DNA from: Methylobacterium sp.
GTDB taxonomy: Bacteria; Pseudomonadota; Alphaproteobacteria; Rhizobiales; Beijerinckiaceae
Direction: 5' to 3'
NCBI GenBank assembly: GCA_021154065.1
Contig: JAJKJG010000210.1
Coordinates: 1-6,719 of the forward strand
DNA: 6,719 nucleotides
The notes below the pieces were generated by a model. The model saw only the letters and a list, made by a program, of their open reading frames with translations, searched no databases and was not told where the DNA came from. The translations under genes were made by a program, and so were the position numbers. Shown here in pieces: positions 5,209 through 6,719 of the stretch (position 1 is the stretch's first letter; each line of letters begins with the position of its first letter).

Positions 5209-6719
5209 ATGCCGGCAAAAGCAAAGGCGAAGGCGCCGGAGCGCGACCTGTTCGACGAGGCGGGCGCGCTCGTCGCTGGCGCCGGGCGGGACGTGCCGCG
5301 GGAGTTCGTCCGCACGCTCTTCGGGCGGGTGCCGGAGGAGGACCTCGCGCCCTACACGCCGCAAGCCCTCGCCGACCTTGCCGCGACCGCCTACGAGCAT
5401 CTGAGCGCGCCGCGCCGCAACGACGGCGCCGATCTGCGCCTCATCGACCGCGAGGTCGAGCGCGGCGGCGGGCGGCGCGACATCACGGCGATCGAGGTCG
5501 TCAACGAGAACATGCCGTTCCTGCTCGATTCGACCCTCGCCGAGCTCGTCGAGCAGGGCTACGAGCCGCGGCTCGTGGCGCATCCGATCCTCGCCGTCGA
5601 ACGCGACGAGAGCGGCGCCCTGGCGCGCCTCGTCGGCGAGGCGACCGCGTCGGCCCCGGTCGGGGCCCGGCGCGAGAGCTTCATCCAGATCCACCTCGAC
5701 CGCGTCGACGACGAGGCGGCGCGCGGGCGCCTCGTCGAGGGGCTGACCAAGGTCTACGCCGACGTCGCCGTCTCGGTGCGCGACTGGCCCGGCATGCGGA
5801 CCCGCATCGCCGAGGCGATCTACTCCTATCGCGCCAATCCGCCGCCGCTGCCGGCCGACGAGGTCTCGGAGGCGGTCGCCTTCCTCGACTGGCTCGCCCA
5901 CGACAATTTCACCTTCCTCGGCATGCGCGAGTACCGCCTGCCGAAGGGCGACGCCGCCGCCGATCCGGTCGAGGCATCCGGCCTCGGCCTCTTGCGCGAC
6001 CCCGCCGTGAAGGTGCTGCGGCGCGGCGGCGAGCTCCTCACCATGAGCCCGGAGATCCGCGCCTTCTTGGCCCGCCCGAAGGCGCTCATCAGCACCAAGG
6101 CGAACGTCAAGTCGCGCGTGCACCGCCGCGTCCATCTCGACTACATCGGAGTCAAGCTGTTCTCGGCGGAAGGGCGCCTGCAGGGCGAGCTGCGCATCAT
6201 CGGCCTGTTCACCGCCAACGCCTATACGAGCTCGCTCAACGAGGTGCCGTATCTGCGCCACAAGGTCGCCAAGGTGACGGCGCGCGGCGGCTTCGACCCG
6301 GCGAGCTACGCCGGCCGCGCGCTCCTCAACGTGCTCGAGAACTATCCCCGCGACGAGCTGTTCCAGATCGACGAGGAGACGCTCTACCGCTTCGCGATCG
6401 AGATCATGAACCTGTCCGAGCGGCCGCGCATCCGGGCGCTGGCGCGGCCGGACGAGTTCGACCGCTTCGTCTCGGTGCTCGTCTTCGTGCCGAAGGACCG
6501 CTACGACACGGCGGTGCGCCGGCGCATCGGCGAGTACCTCGCCCGCGCCTACAAGGGCCGCATGTCGGCCGCCTATCCGAGCTACCCCGAGGGGCCGCTC
6601 GCCCGCACCCACTACATCATCGGCCGCGACGAGGGCGCGACGCCGCAGATCCCGCAGGAGGAGCTCGAGGCCGGCATTGCCGCGATCGTGCGCACCTGGG
6701 CCGACACGCTGGCGGCAGC
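5209..6719 (+). CDS. gdhB: Large NAD-specific glutamate dehydrogenase, N-terminal third (partial)
   Basis: The frame is open from the ATG at 5209 to the right edge: 503 complete codons with no stop. It belongs to the roughly 180-kDa NAD-GDH class (about 1,600 residues; GdhB in Pseudomonas, GdhZ in Caulobacter). This class oxidatively deaminates glutamate to 2-oxoglutarate and ammonium, mainly in catabolism. The visible part is the regulatory N-terminal region with ACT-like domains. Diagnostic motifs are VVNENMPFLLDS (97-108), HDNFTFLG (231-238), RVHLDYIGVK (307-316 region), IIGLFTANAYTSSLNEVPYL (about 331-350) and NVLENYPRDELFQI (374-387). The Lys/Ala-rich start (MPAKAKAKAPERDLFDEAG) is a normal variable N-terminus. 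The catalytic and NAD-binding domains lie beyond the window, so intactness cannot be judged. The strong Shine-Dalgarno supports this start. The long open frame on the opposite strand (5176-6612) is a shadow of this high-GC codon usage. Confidence 0.95.
   Translation, partial: MPAKAKAKAPERDLFDEAGALVAGAGRDVPREFVRTLFGRVPEEDLAPYTPQALADLAATAYEHLSAPRRNDGADLRLIDREVERGGGRRDITAIEVVNENMPFLLDSTLAELVEQGYEPRLVAHPILAVERDESGALARLVGEATASAPVGARRESFIQIHLDRVDDEAARGRLVEGLTKVYADVAVSVRDWPGMRTRIAEAIYSYRANPPPLPADEVSEAVAFLDWLAHDNFTFLGMREYRLPKGDAAADPVEASGLGLLRDPAVKVLRRGGELLTMSPEIRAFLARPKALISTKANVKSRVHRRVHLDYIGVKLFSAEGRLQGELRIIGLFTANAYTSSLNEVPYLRHKVAKVTARGGFDPASYAGRALLNVLENYPRDELFQIDEETLYRFAIEIMNLSERPRIRALARPDEFDRFVSVLVFVPKDRYDTAVRRRIGEYLARAYKGRMSAAYPSYPEGPLARTHYIIGRDEGATPQIPQEELEAGIAAIVRTWADTLAA

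Noticed and set aside
4325..5404. Plus-strand open frame spanning the convergent gap, the AhpD-like gene and the start of the glutamate dehydrogenase
   Set aside because: It crosses three separate well-supported units in the wrong frame or strand and its translation has no coherent domain.
5176..6612. Long open frame on the minus strand (478 codons) opposite the glutamate dehydrogenase
   Set aside because: The plus strand here encodes a protein with clear NAD-GDH motifs throughout. The opposite frame gives Arg/Asp/Val/Leu-rich sequence with no recognisable domain, typical of a shadow in high-GC DNA.
1..6719. A new multi-gene defence, mobile or biosynthetic system
   Set aside because: All protein genes belong to known housekeeping families, mostly in divergent or convergent order. 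There are no repeat-spacer arrays, transposase, integrase or effector-like genes.

Overview
The window is GC-rich bacterial DNA with dense coding and strong third-position G/C. It most likely comes from an alphaproteobacterium of the Hyphomicrobiales (Rhizobiales). Three things point there: the very large NAD-specific glutamate dehydrogenase type, an intracellular PhaZ-type polyhydroxyalkanoate (PHA) depolymerase, and a palindromic repeat (267-369) of a kind I recall as scattered through genomes of this order. The genus cannot be fixed from the sequence alone.

Layout from left to right: (1) the 3' end of a plus-strand SGNH/GDSL hydrolase, whose stop codon lies inside the first arm of a two-hairpin palindromic repeat; (2) a minus-strand YgjP/DUF45-type HExxH zinc metallopeptidase; (3) a minus-strand intracellular PHA depolymerase (phaZ); (4) a 278-bp divergent control region; (5) a plus-strand, membrane-anchored TAXI-family TRAP-type solute-binding protein, followed by an intrinsic terminator; (6) a 291-bp convergent gap rich in inverted repeats; (7) a minus-strand AhpD-like peroxidase-related (carboxymuconolactone decarboxylase family) protein; (8) an 89-bp divergent gap; (9) the first 503 codons of the large NAD-glutamate dehydrogenase, which runs off the right edge.

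The genes look like independent housekeeping and carbon/nitrogen-metabolism units rather than one operon. phaZ mobilises stored polyester, NAD-GDH feeds glutamate carbon into 2-oxoglutarate, and the AhpD-like protein probably has a redox role. The TAXI protein has no permease gene beside it, so its partner is unknown. Most genes are divergent or convergent, so few can share transcripts; phaZ and the downstream metallopeptidase gene are the only same-strand pair.

I see no CRISPR array, tRNA, rRNA, insertion sequence, phage or defence genes, and no convincing new multi-gene system. The items most worth a second look are non-coding: a direct-repeat pair around the likely phaZ promoter, the structured convergent gap at 4241-4447, a terminator-like hairpin on the plus strand where no plus-strand gene ends, and the composite repeat at 267-369. 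The orphan TAXI protein with a second membrane segment is the most interesting protein.
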